Shown in pieces: positions 30,456-40,082 of a stretch of 64,000 nt of DNA (position 1 is its first letter; each line of letters opens with the position of its first letter). The notes beneath the pieces are model-generated. The model was not told the DNA's origin. It searched no databases and saw nothing but the letters and a program-made list of their open reading frames with translations. Source of the DNA: Gymnothorax reevesii (taxonomy: Eukaryota > Chordata > Actinopteri > Anguilliformes > Muraenidae); NCBI GenBank assembly GCA_029721435.1, contig CM056573.1, positions 126,195,447-126,259,446 on the forward strand. The letters run 5' to 3'. Made by a program: the position numbers and the translations under genes.

Positions 30456-31284
30456 AATCCAGCAAAAAACCTGACAGTGCACATCTATGGGTCATAATGA
30501 GTTATCATACCAAATTTGGTGAAGCTGTAATAATTAGTTGCTGAGCACTGAGCCAGACAAGATTTCCAGGGTCAAGGTCACAGCGCTAAGGTGAAAGGTC
30601 AAATCCAGCGAAAAACCTGACATTGCACATCTATGGGTCATAGTGAGTTGCCATAAAAAATTTGGTGAAGCTGCGATCATTAGTTGCTGAGTACTGGCCT
30701 GGACAAAATCATGGACGGACGACAGACAGACACGCAGGTGACGACAATACCCCCGTGGGCAGAGTTGGCCAAGGGGTAAAAACTACCATTTGTGAGCTTA
30801 CATAACAGGCCTGCCAACCTTGAAGAAAATTTATGAGTACCACCTGACCCGACAACGCCCAACCCACCCCAAACCCATCACCTCCCCACCCGATTGGCAC
30901 AAGTACTGCCAAATAAAATTGCATAGAGGAACAATTTACTTCAAGCAGCCAGCGGATTTATCATCAGAACTGTAGTAAAAATGAATTTGAAATGTAGTGC
31001 TTTGCTTTTCTTAGTTACAAGGACAGTAACTGCATAATCCATTGTCTAAAATAACTGAAAATGTTGCCAGAAATGCAATTCAACAGAGGACATTCATTAC
31101 AAATAAATAAAACATTATACAACTGTGCAAAAATGTAACCAGAAACAAAAGTAAACTGAGGACATTCACAGTAAATAAAAAAATCTAAAAATGTAACAAA
31201 TAGGCAAAAATACAAAAACAAATAAAATTTGCCATGCATTAAACACTTGCTTTGTTTAACTTTCCAACATTCTCATCTTATGGC

Positions 31285-31440
31285 CCTTTTCCACTACGCA
31301 GAACCGGCTCTACTCGACTCCCCTTTTCTGCTTTTCCATTAGGAAAAAGTACCAAGTACTAGGTACCTAGTACCACCTTTTTTGGTACCTGCTCTCCTGG
31401 GTTTCCAAAAAAATCTGACAGGGTACTAGGTACTAAAATG
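31285..31440. mobile_element. Terminal fragment of a DNA transposon (GGCCCTTTTCCACTAC end)
   Basis: GGCCCTTTTCCACTACGCAG, then repeated GGTACCTAGTACC and GGTACT words, match the usual terminal architecture of a common fish MITE. The opposite end was not found before the LINE tail at 31917. Confidence 0.45.
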
Positions 31441-31916
31441 TGACGTGACGGGATTGGTCAGAGTGGATCGTCACTGCGAGAGATGACTCCGTAGTCGACC
31501 TCTGGACGTCTCATTCAAGTTAGATTGATGAGTTTTAAGATTAGCATAGTGATTAGAATCAACGAATTATATTGTTTTAGGCAACTTGTTCGATACACTG
31601 TGCGTTGCCTTCCCTTTCAAACATGGTTTTGCTGGTTCATCAAAGCTACATTCATGAAATGTGTTTCTCTTTGCCTGTGACCCCGTTCGTGGCGAAATTT
31701 AGCGACGGTATTGAGTCCAGTCATGTTCCCCTTACTAATTCCCCTTGAGAATGTTGTTATCTAGCCTCGTTTTAATAAGATCTTGCAGAAAAATAACTTG
31801 ACGGGTGTTGACGAATCATTTTTCTCTGATAGTTATCACAAATGAGATGACGCACCACAATTAATTTTAATGGTCTGCCATGTCCTGCGATTTGAAACGA
31901 GGAACTCTGTTCTGCA

Positions 31917-32125
31917 ATTTATTTACCCAAGGAAGTCCCGTTGAGATCTCTTTTTCATGGGAGCCCTGGGGGTTGAGGTGGGGAGGGAGAGGGCAATTTG
32001 CACAGCCAATTACATCAGGCGATGATTAGGTGGCAGGTTGAAAGAGCCAGGTTGGGACTTTAGCTATGACATGGGGAGCCTCTTTTGTTATAAGATTTCT
32101 AGTGACCACAGTGAGTCACGAGTGA
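31917..32125 (-). mobile_element. LINE 3' tail fragment, copy 2
   Basis: Shares TCCCGTTGAGATCTCTTTTT, AAGAGCCAGGTTGGGACTTT and GTGACCACAGTGAGTCA with 19146-19464. No coding part is attached. Confidence 0.65.
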
Positions 32126-32375
32126 CGGCATCTCGTTCAGTATTGAACCTTTATATAACCAGGCAGGACAGATTAAGAACAAGTTCTTATTTACAACTGC
32201 GGCCTGGCAAAGGCAGAGCCTCTTGAGGGAAAGGGGAGAAGGATTATATATAATAAAAAAAAACCAAGCAAACAGTTTAAACACTACACTAGGTAAACAT
32301 AATAACAAAAACATATTCAAAGACACAGCTAAACAACACACGCAAAGACATCAAGCAGCAAGAAAAAGACGGTTA

Positions 32376-32702
32376 TTATTCTGGGTTACAGGAGCATGCA
32401 TCTTTAAAAAGGTCTATGATCAAGGCCTTAAAGGTCACCTTAGAGATAAAAGAGTCCAGCTTGATAGTGTTTTGTAACTCATTCCAATCTCTGGCTGCTG
32501 CAGACTGAAAGGACCAAGAACCTAATGCAGAGTTAGTTTTTGGGACTGACAACACAATCAAATTTGCAGAGCGAGTGTTGTATGTGGAAGATGCGAGGCG
32601 CAATAGTTTACACAAGTAAGGGGGGGGGGGTACAACCCAAGGAGAGTTTTGTATATTAGCATGAACCAGCGAATTTAGCGGCAAGCGTGTAATGATGGCC
32701 AA
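32376..32702 (-). pseudogene. L2-like LINE ORF2, C-terminal segment
   Basis: The segment reads NTRSANLIVLSVPKTNSALG, then SFQSAAARDWNELQNTIKLD, a signature of the C terminus of L2/Maui ORF2. It abuts the reverse transcriptase frame at 32703 across a stop or frameshift. Confidence 0.85.
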
Positions 32703-33521
32703 TTAAGAGAAGAGTATTGAGCATCGGTGTGTTCTGAAGGGAGCATTTGTAATAAATCGGATGGCAGAGTGGTAAAGGACATTGAGTTTTTGAAGCATGC
32801 CCTTGCATGCAGATCTGTAAATGACATCGCCGTAGTCGAACATGGGAAGGATGGTCATTTGAACTAGAGTTAGTTTAGCTGAATAAGTGTAAGTGAAAGA
32901 GGAGCGTAATCTATAAAGAAAGCCAATTTTTGATTTAACTTCATACTGTAATTTGTCAATGTGATTAGAAAAGGACAGAGTGCTGTCTAGCCAGATTCCC
33001 AAATATTTATATTCCTTAACCTGGTCTAGAGGTGTCCCATCAAGGGTGGAGATATTTGGGATATTTGAGGGCACACAGCCCTTCTTACTAAACCACATGA
33101 CTTTGGTCTTGGAGGTGTTTAATTGTAAATGTAAACTGAAAAGGGCCTGCTGGAGTCTACTGAAGCTAAACTGAAGTTGTTGACAAACTATATCTGGGGA
33201 GGGGCCTACAGAGTAGAGAACTGTGTCATCAGCGTAAAGATGGATACATGACTCGACTACAAAATTAGTTATGTTATTAATGCAAATAGAAAAAAGGGTG
33301 GGGCCAAGAATCGATCTCTGTGGAACACCGCTAGTGACAGGGAGGGGCTGAGAGATAAATTGGTCTGATTTCACACTCTGCACTCTATCCATAAGATAGT
33401 TGGTGAACAAAGCCAGAGATTTGCCAGAAACACCAATACTGCCAAGCCGGTCAATAAGACAAGTGTGATTTACCGTATCGAAAGCCTTGGCTAAATCATT
33501 AAAAATTGCAGCACAATGCAT
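32703..33521 (-). pseudogene. L2-like LINE reverse transcriptase, main part
   Basis: 272 codons with motif A FNDLAKAFDTVNH, motif B SGVPQRSILGPTLFSI (usual Gly of PQGS replaced by Arg) and motif C YADDTVLYS. KEYKYLGIWLDSTLSFSNHI, the thumb/connection segment, follows. The catalytic Asp residues are intact, but the frame is separated from the upstream half by a frameshift near 33535. Confidence 0.9.
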
Positions 33522-33550
33522 CTTTGAGTCAAAAGCAGAAGTGATGTCAT

Positions 33551-33925
33551 TTAGGACTTTGAGGGTTGCAGTTGTACTACCATAGCCGATCTAAAACCTG
33601 ATTGGGCACAAGATAAAATGTTGTGGGCTTCCAAGTAATCAGTAAGCTGACCATTTAAAAGCCTTTCCAACACCTTAGACAGACATGGCAGAATAGAAAT
33701 AGGCCGATAACGGTTTGGATCAGCCTTATCACCACCCTTAAAAAGAGGATGCATTACAGCAGATTTCCAGGCACAAGGGATTTCAGCTGTTTGTAGGGAC
33801 AAGGTAAAAATATCTGTGATGGGAGCTGCAATGATGGGAGCGGCAATTTTGAAAAGGAAAGGATCAAGCTGATCAGACCCTGCTGGTTTTTTCGGGTCCA
33901 GCCTAAGCAATTCATCCTGGACCAC
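33551..33925 (-). pseudogene. L2-like LINE reverse transcriptase, N-terminal motifs
   Basis: It encodes LDPKKPAGSDQLDPFLFK, PLFKGGDKADPNRYRPISIL and SCAQSGFR, the fingers motifs that precede motif A. The downstream part shifts frame at about 33550 and the upstream part at about 33930. Confidence 0.9.
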
Positions 33926-34036
33926 ATACTCTGAAACTGCCCGCAGGATGAAGCTATGGGCGGGGGGGAAATTGGTGTGTGCTGGGAGGGAAGTGGGGGG
34001 TGGGGCAAGTGAGCAGGCTGTGGGATCTGCAGGCTG

Positions 34037-34384
34037 TTACACAGCATTCGCCAATTCAAAAGTAAAACCTGAGTTTATAAAGTGTTTATTTAAAAGGTTA
34101 ACCGTACGCCCCCTCTCTGAAACCAAGACGTTGTCAACATTAAGTGACAGTGGCAGATTGCAATATGGTTTATTTTCCAGGTCTTTCACTATTTTCCAGA
34201 ATCTTTTTGGATTAGACCTGCAATGAGAGAACTGCTCTTTAAAATAATCAGATTTAGCATTGCGAACAGCTTGCAAGGACTTCTTTCTGATTTTCCTAAA
34301 AGCTAGGATATCCGCCCGAGACCTAGAGAACCATGCTTTGCGCCAGGCAGTATTTTTTTTGCTGGAGGAGCAAAGTAAGCTCAT
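34037..34384 (-). pseudogene. L2-like LINE linker between endonuclease and RT
   Basis: Reads KKNTAWRKAWFSRSRADILA, NAKSDYFKEQFSHCRSNPKR, then FWKIVKDLENK, the usual conserved linker (consensus NAKSDYF...NPKKFWK) of CR1/L2 proteins. Confidence 0.85.
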
Positions 34385-34521
34385 GGTTAAACCAGGGGCT
34401 ATGGCAACCCTTTATTCTAAGCCTTTTAACAGGGGCCTGCTTATTCGCAACAGCATTGAAGAGCTCACATACAGATTCCAGGCCTCATCTACAGTGGGGA
34501 TCAGGCTGATTCTAGACTAGT

Positions 34522-35355
34522 TCACGACTGCCAGGTCATATAAAAAGGACTGAAATTTCTAAAAATGCGTTTTAAGATAATCCGAGCCGGCTGCTTGACT
34601 GAGCAGCCTTTTTGGATACATGCAATAAAACAGTGATCACTGATATCTGCACAGAACACTCCAGAATGGTATCTATAAGGGGAGTTTGTGAGGATGACAT
34701 CGATCAAAGTTACCTCCTCTGGCGTTTTGGTATCATACCTAGTAGGAGAAGAAATAATCTGATGTAGATTTAGAGCATCAAACTGTTGGATAATTTTGTC
34801 AAGTGGTTTAATCATGTCCCAATTAAGATCTCCAAGGAGTACAAATTCAGCCCTAGTAAAAGGGGCCAGAGCACTGCTAAGGGCCAATAAAGTGCAGGCT
34901 GGAGCTGATGGGGGGCGATAGCAGCCAGCCACTGTCAAGATGAAATTGCTAGAAAACTCAATATTAAGAATGAGCAGATCAAATTGCTTTGGGGTTGATT
35001 TGGCTAATGCAATTGAGCACTTGAGGTGTTCACTAATGTAAATTGCCACACCTCTACCTTTGGAAGACCTGTCCTGTCTAAACAGATTATAACCAGGTAG
35101 ATGTAACTCAGGGTAGGAGGTGGACTTTTTCAGCCAGGTCTCTGTGGCTACCAAAACCTCAGGATTTGAGCTTTCAACCCAGACTTTCACATTTGTCATT
35201 TTCAATATGAGGCTTTTTGCATTTATGTGTAGGAAACCCAGGCACTTTCCAGCACAAAAATCGTCAAAAGATAAGTCATTTAAGGCCGAATAAGAGGGAG
35301 AAAGACTGACATCTGCAACAGGGCCAGGATTAACATGCACATTACCCAATATCAT
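34522..35355 (-). pseudogene. L2-like LINE AP endonuclease with 2A-like N terminus
   Basis: 277 codons. Residues 1-12 are MILGNVHVNPGP; the GNVHVNPGP part resembles the 2A ribosome-skipping consensus D(V/I)ExNPGP with Asp replaced by Asn. The in-frame upstream codons encode a hydrophobic LVILLL stretch but contain no ATG. The endonuclease follows with LHINAKSL, ATETWL, RQDRSSKGRGVAIYI, VAGCYRPPS, LLGDLNWD, LIDVILTNS and SDHCFI, so the Glu, Asp-Asn, Asp and Ser-Asp-His catalytic positions are all kept. The 3' end of the frame is truncated by a frameshift. Confidence 0.88.
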
Positions 35356-35542
35356 AAGCAGTAAAATAACTAAAGCACGGCATAAAGATTTTAAAACACT
35401 ACATGGTCATTTCCTGACCACTGATTTTTGCACATCAGAAGGCAACTCAATAGAGTCTGCCAGTAGTCCCTGTCACTGTACTGGGGCACTGGGGATTACA
35501 CCACCAGAGGGAAGATCACAGCCTACTTGCCACCAATTCCTT

Positions 35543-35600
35543 GGTTTTCCCAGGTGGTCTCTCATCCAAGTACTAACCAGGCCCACCCCTGCTTAGCTTT
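35543..35600 (-). ncRNA. 5S rRNA-derived segment upstream of the LINE
   Basis: On the minus strand AAGCTAAGCAGGGGTGGGCC, TGGTTAGTACTTGGATGAGA and GACCACCTGGGAAAACC match 5S rRNA from about position 49 to 105. The span covers the A box, intermediate element and C box of the internal promoter. It lies about 190 bp 5' of the LINE start codon on the same strand. It may be a SINE3-like copy or part of the LINE 5' region. Confidence 0.8.
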
Positions 35601-36482
35601 AACCAAACAGCTGGAGCAGATCGACTTGTGGTATGAATGCAGGCAAATGGACATTTAATTATCCCATACTTTAACAATTCGGTTGTTTTGCCGTGAAACT
35701 CTGTGTGAAATATACATTCGCTCTCCATGCTCTCCATGCTCCATGCTCTCCATTATGGATTTCACTGCTTTGCGTTGTTAGGTGGTACGCAATTTTACAT
35801 GCAACTGATTCGGACACAACAATGTCAAACAGAAAATACAATTCAATTCAGAAAGTACAATACCATCACTATAACATGGTGATGGTAGTGCGCGTCCCCT
35901 GATTTGAACAAAAAAAACATAATTGACGGAATAAATGTAAAATGTAGCCCATTATTTTGAGCCTGTGAGATCGCATGGGGGAGAGAAGCCGTGTCTTCAA
36001 TTGCCATTTGATTATTCTTGAATTGGAAAACGTGTTAATAAAGGAAAACCATCAAGAATTAGCCAAGACTAATTGTTGTCAATAAAGGGATGGATATTTT
36101 CCCCCGAATTTTCAAGTCTAGTGCCAGCCCTGACCCGGCTTTACGAGTTATCTCGTAGTTGCCAGTCTTAATTAAAGACAAACCGGAAAATAAGTTTGCA
36201 CATAATTATTATAGGAAGACAAATTAATTACGAGCGTATGCACATTCACTCGTTTCACCAACTTTTCTTTGTTTTGCGGTCACTTTGACTGAGTAACCGT
36301 GAAAGTACATTAACTAATTAGCTAACTTGCTTTTCTTTTGTTGCTCAGTATATTTTAGCCATTTTTATTTTAATTGATGAATGGCCATAATATGTAGCAA
36401 CTTGATTGCCACTCTTCATTATGTAGCGTGGCAAAATGTACAGTAAGCTAAGGCCGCTGTTGTGACATCCTAGAACCATGTA
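35601..36482. other. Intergenic with a partial repeat copy
   Basis: Bases 35945-36135 are an inverted copy of 50110-50288 (shared words ATCGCATG, GAGAGAAGCC, TCTTGAATTGGAAAACGTGT). CTCTCCATGCTCCATGCT repeats lie at 35720-35750. Nothing else is recognised. Confidence 0.6.
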
Positions 36483-36931
36483 GGGGAGCGCCGGTGCGAA
36501 AGTAACTCTGGACGAAAGTAATACGGTGATTTACTCACCGCCATCCGCACTTCGATGGGTCATACTAGGTCAGCATGTGCAGCATGTGCAGCTCGCGCCC
36601 CTCTCCAGACTTGCGGCACGAGACCGAGAAGACTGTTTTCCACAGCGGTGAGTAAATTCAGACGAATGCTAAACTTTTTTGATTTAAAAATTGTCTTTAG
36701 CGCTCCATGTGTCATATTTATGATGAAATGATAGGTGATTTAGTTCCGTAACATATGGTGAAGTCTGAAATGTCAGACTTTTTCCACTTTGGAAGTAATC
36801 CTCTTTCAAATGTCAGGAGTCACTGTCGGGACTGAAGTAGCAACGGTTACGTTCGTCCCTCTCTGCTAATGCGGCCCCATTTTGTGTTTAAAAGCTCAGT
36901 AAAAATGTGTTTTATGTTTTACCGACAGAAA

Positions 36932-37975
36932 ATGCCAGGAGTTAGGGTCAGAACTACCCAGAGAGGAACAGTTGACCCGGAGGTTTATGCAAAGGCCTTT
37001 TTGATGTCCGAAGAGGCGATAATATAAGGAGGGTGGCAGTAGTGCATGGCGTTTGTCATGTCACCCTGTTCAGGAACTGCAAGTGGGCAGCAGACCAGGG
37101 CCCCAGGGTACTGGGCTCACAACAAAGTCTTCACAGAAGAACAGGAGAAGAGACTGCAGGCATATATCAAGAGAGCAGCCGATATATATTTTGGCCTGAG
37201 TCCTAAAGAGGTGTGAGTAACACCACAGACAGAGCTACACAACTACCGCCATATAGCAAGCATCTCCGCTCCGGATCTGCCCCGGCTCTGAGCCGGATCA
37301 GCTGGAGCCGGGGCAGATCTGGAGCCGAGGTGCTTGCTATCTGGGAATTAACCTCTTTTTATGGTTTTTTTTAGGTGCAAAAGTTTGCATTTGAGCTGGC
37401 CGAAAATATTGGCCTCAAAACGCCATGCTCATGGAAGAAAAACCAGATGGCAGGGAAGGATTGGCTGATCTCCTTCCTCAAGTGCAGCAAAACCCTGTCC
37501 ATCCATCGACCTCAAGCCACCAGCATGTCCCGTTCCACCAGTTTCAACAAGACGAACGTGACCACGTTTTTTAACAACCTAAAGACTGTCCTCACCTGCT
37601 ATAATCCAGAAAAGGTTCACCCATAACCAAAGGCTGGCTGGAGGAAAGAAAATAGTTGGAGTGGCAGAAAGAGGTGAGCATAGTGTCATTTTTAACTCGT
37701 CTTGATTCTCTTGCTTGTATAAAAACAAGCTGATTCTGACTATAATCTGACTATAATGTTGCAGGTCAACAGCAGTACTGACCGACACCCCAGTGAAAGC
37801 TGCTTTGGAGGAGGAGAGTCAGCAGAGGGGCCAGAGAAAACAGTCTTCAAAATTCCCAAAGAAAACGAGGCTTAGTGGACACACTGCAACCACAGTTTCT
37901 CAGGGCAATGATGAGGAATGTCTTGTTTGTGGGGAGACATTTGCCTCATCTTTGCCTGGAGAAGTGTGGCTGTGA
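36932..37975 (+). pseudogene. Pogo/jerky-type transposase remnant, DDE core deleted
   Basis: The first exon starts after ACCGACAG at the ATG at 36932: VRTTQRGTVDPEVYAKAF, then a stop at 37024. The frame resumes around 37108 as GYWAHNKVFTEEQEKRLQAY, then IYFGLSPKE. A GTGTGAGT donor at 37211 and a TTTTTTTTAG acceptor at 37373 bracket a small intron. Exon 2 (37374-37626) encodes VQKFAFELAENIGLKTPCSW, MAGKDWLISFLKCSKTLSIH and RPQATSMSRSTSFNK, the CENP-B-type HTH. After a frameshift it ends AGGKKIVGVAERG. The next piece (37793-37975) encodes a C-terminal tail with EECLVCGETFASSLPGEVW, a Cys-rich end typical of fish pogo transposases. The whole catalytic core between them is missing. Confidence 0.8.
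37249..37345. mobile_element. ATAGCAAG palindromic MITE, copy 2, inside pogo intron
   Basis: Starts CATATAGCAAGCATCTCCGC and ends GCTTGCTATCTGGG. It sits within the presumed small intron of the pogo transposase. Confidence 0.8.
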
Positions 37976-38062
37976 TGCATCTTTTGTCTGCTGTGGGCGC
38001 ATGAGGCATGCACTGAGGGTGCCCCTCATTATACCTGTCACAACTGTGATGAGTAATTTTAT

Positions 38063-38170
38063 CCCACATAGCAAGCTCCTCTGCTCCAGATCTTCCCCGG
38101 TTCTGAGCCAGATCAGCTGGAGCTGGGGTAGATCCGGGGCAGATCCAGAGCGGAGGTGCTTGCTATCTGG
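38063..38170. mobile_element. ATAGCAAG palindromic MITE, copy 3
   Basis: Starts CCCACATAGCAAGCTCCTC and ends GGTGCTTGCTATCTGG. It shares the AGATCAGCTGGAGC centre with copy 2. Confidence 0.8.
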
Positions 38171-38180
38171 TATAATTTTT

Positions 38181-38296
38181 GTGTCGCCTGCGAAGCATAG
38201 CGGCACATAGGGATCACTTTATCCGGCGTCTGTCTGTCCGTCTGTCTGTCTGTCCGGTAGTCACACTTTCAGTTGGTAGTCACACGCAGGCGACAC
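38181..38296. mobile_element. 116-bp element with perfect 12-bp inverted ends and TCTG/TCCG tract
   Basis: GTGTCGCCTGCG (38181-38192) and CGCAGGCGACAC (38285-38296) are exact inverted repeats. Between them lies the head GGCACATAGGGATCAC and a CTGTCTGTCCGTCTG tract. Confidence 0.65.
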
Positions 38297-38695
38297 GTGT
38301 TCACCTGAACACTCTACTTATAAATAGACCTTGCACAATAAACATGTTCACGTTCTCTTATGGAACATGTGAAGCCAATTAAAATGTTTAAAACGAATGT
38401 CTGGCTATTTTTGCTTCTGTTTTAACGGCATAAATGTAAGAAGATTCCAGTAAATTTGATCATGTTACTTTTGCCCTGCCCGTGCATTACTTTCATCCTG
38501 GCTCAAAAGAAGCAACCTGCAACTTCCGTTCAATGTCAGACTATGCCGAAGTCAATATATATGGTGATGATTTAGCACCTGATATTGACAGAGCACACAT
38601 GAAAGTAACCGCTCCAAATTTTTTTCGGTCTGTAACATTATGTTTTAAAATGACGTCCATGTGAAAAATGTAACTTTCGTACCAGCTCTCCCCTA

Positions 38696-39097
38696 CAGAT
38701 AGATCGCTTTAGCGCAGACATCTAATTTCCTGAATCTACGGGGAAAACTCAATTCTTACAACTTGCTAATCAAATGATAACATGAATACACCCAAACTAA
38801 TCTTTCCATTTTTATGAACGGAATGCAGAAAAACTTGTCTTCCAATTGTTTGCGTAATCATATCCAAGGGTTATCTAGTCTCGCACTACTTAGTGCATGT
38901 AAGTATACTGGGTTGACTATTGAATTTGTGGGTTAAAGACTGGAGACAGAATTACATGGAGAGAAACTGAGAATTTAGCAAGGATTTTGATAATTTATTT
39001 ACATAATTTTGATCAGTAATTTAGGTGATTGGAAGATCTTTGATTTACAGGTGTCATTGAATTAGCTTTAGAGTAATTTATTTTAATTCACATTACA
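38696..39097. other. Intergenic, nothing recognised
   Basis: AT-rich sequence without coding or repeat signatures. Confidence 0.5.
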
Positions 39098-39352
39098 AAC
39101 CCCAATTCTAATGAAGTTGGGACGTTGTGTAAAACGTGAATAAAAAAAGAATACAATGAATGTGTTGCAGGCATCAAATCAAAATGAGTAAATATTTCCA
39201 AAGAAACAATGAAGTTTATCAGTTGGAACATTAAATATTTTGTTTTGTAGTGTACTCAATTGAATATTGGTCAAAAAGGATTTGCAAATCATTGAATTCT
39301 TTTTTTATTCACATTTTACACAACGTCCCAACTTCATTGGAATTGCAGTTTG
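39098..39352. mobile_element. 255-bp Tc1-like-family MITE
   Basis: The ends CAATTCTAATGAAGTTGGG and CCCAACTTCATTGGAATTG, each followed by ACGTTGTGTAAAA, are the well-known teleost terminal sequence also present at 18978, 25100 and 63720. The interior keeps AATGAGTAAATATTTCC only, with no transposase. Confidence 0.85.
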
Positions 39353-39699
39353 TAGATTAATCAGTATCATATACAATGAAGAGTAATTAGTTTGTCTTTA
39401 TATTAGAGTTGTGTTATATGATAGAATTAATTTTAGAATGATTAGTTTCGAATGAGTGTAATTAGTAATAGTGTCGTTTAGTGGTTTCTCTTTTAGTTTA
39501 CTTTGACTATGTAATGATTTCTTGCGTTAGGAATGGGACATTTAACTACATAATAGACTAGCATAGAAAGTTTGTTATTTTAAAACAATTTATTTTAGTG
39601 TTGGTGCCATCGTAACATTTTCAGGCAAGTGAAACTAGAAAATTCTGTAAGAAATTTTGAGTGTGCCTGACGCTCTGTAAGTAATAACTCGTACTTTTT

Positions 39700-40040
39700 T
39701 TTTTGAAAACCGAGGCTCATGATGAGAGTTAGCCTGTTGCAAGCTTCGCGGCCCATCGGGCCGGTGCTTAAACCCAGTTTCCACTGACATGAAGCGTTCA
39801 CATCTCCCGATTACTATTCTCCCTACATGGGATCCCAGTGCATCGCAGGTACTTCCCCAGCCCATAGTTAGGTTTCCCTGACTATCTGCTGATACCCATT
39901 TGTACACCTGGGTGGAGTGAGGCGTGGGTGTGAAGTGTTTTTCCCAAGACCACACCCCGAAGGTCATGGCAAGGGCTTGAACTCAGAACCTTAAGATCCC
40001 AAGTCACACCTACTTGACCACTGCTCTACTGCGTCTCCCA
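39700..40040 (-). mobile_element. tRNA-like SINE
   Basis: On the minus strand the 5' end near 40040 reads GGGAGACGCAGTAGAGCAGT, then GGTCAAGTAGG (A-box-like), followed by GGTTCTGAGTTCAAGCCC (B-box-like). The spacing suits a pol III promoter. The body continues with CACCGGCCCGATGGGCCGCG towards 39700. I cannot assign the tRNA of origin. Confidence 0.6.
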
Positions 40041-40082
40041 CTCAGGATGAGCTTACTCGTTTAGGGAGGAAACCGTACTTCG

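Larger units (their letters stand above)
29830..30715 (-). repeat. Tandem array of ~120-147 bp units with DR1-like motif
   Basis: Six to seven diverged units each contain ACCAAATTTGGTGAAGC, GTTGCTGAGTACTGACCC, GACAAGATTTCC and AAGGTCAAAGGTCAAATCC. Starts recur at about 29960, 30105, 30235, 30370, 30510 and 30655. The array ends at the right with a GGACGGACGACAGACAGAC tract (30714-30732) and a CCCCGTGGGC-GGCCAAGGGG hairpin. Read from the right, this is the GTCTGTCTGTCGTCCGTCC head of an interspersed element whose body has been amplified. Confidence 0.85.
32127..35403 (-). mobile_element. L2/CR1-like (Maui-type) LINE, antisense, nearly full length
   Basis: On the minus strand the order is 2A-like N terminus, endonuclease (34522-35355), linker (34037-34384), reverse transcriptase (33925-32703), C-terminal segment (32702-32376) and a 3' tail. 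The tail carries TGTAAATAAGAACTTGTTCT and CCTGCCTGGTTATATAAAGG, typical of fish L2/Maui 3' ends. Frameshifts separate the blocks, so the copy is inactive. Confidence 0.85.
36483..38693. mobile_element. Complete but decayed pogo-type (Tc1/mariner superfamily) element
   Basis: The ends are GGGGAGCGCCGGTGCGAAAG and, reverse complement, GGGGAGAGCTGGTACGAAAG. TA dinucleotides flank it (36481-36482 and 38694-38695), as expected of pogo elements. Inside is a split pogo/jerky-type transposase frame without a DDE core. Two ATAGCAAG MITEs and a 12-bp inverted-repeat element are also embedded. CGAAAGTAA-type words recur in the interior. Confidence 0.87.

Noticed and set aside
35543..35600. Functional 5S rRNA gene
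   Set aside because: Only about half of 5S is present and no T-run terminator follows, so it is a derived copy, not a gene.
38179..38382. 67-codon + frame with repeated SVRLSVCP
   Set aside because: Translation of the TCTG/TCCG tract of the small inverted-repeat element.
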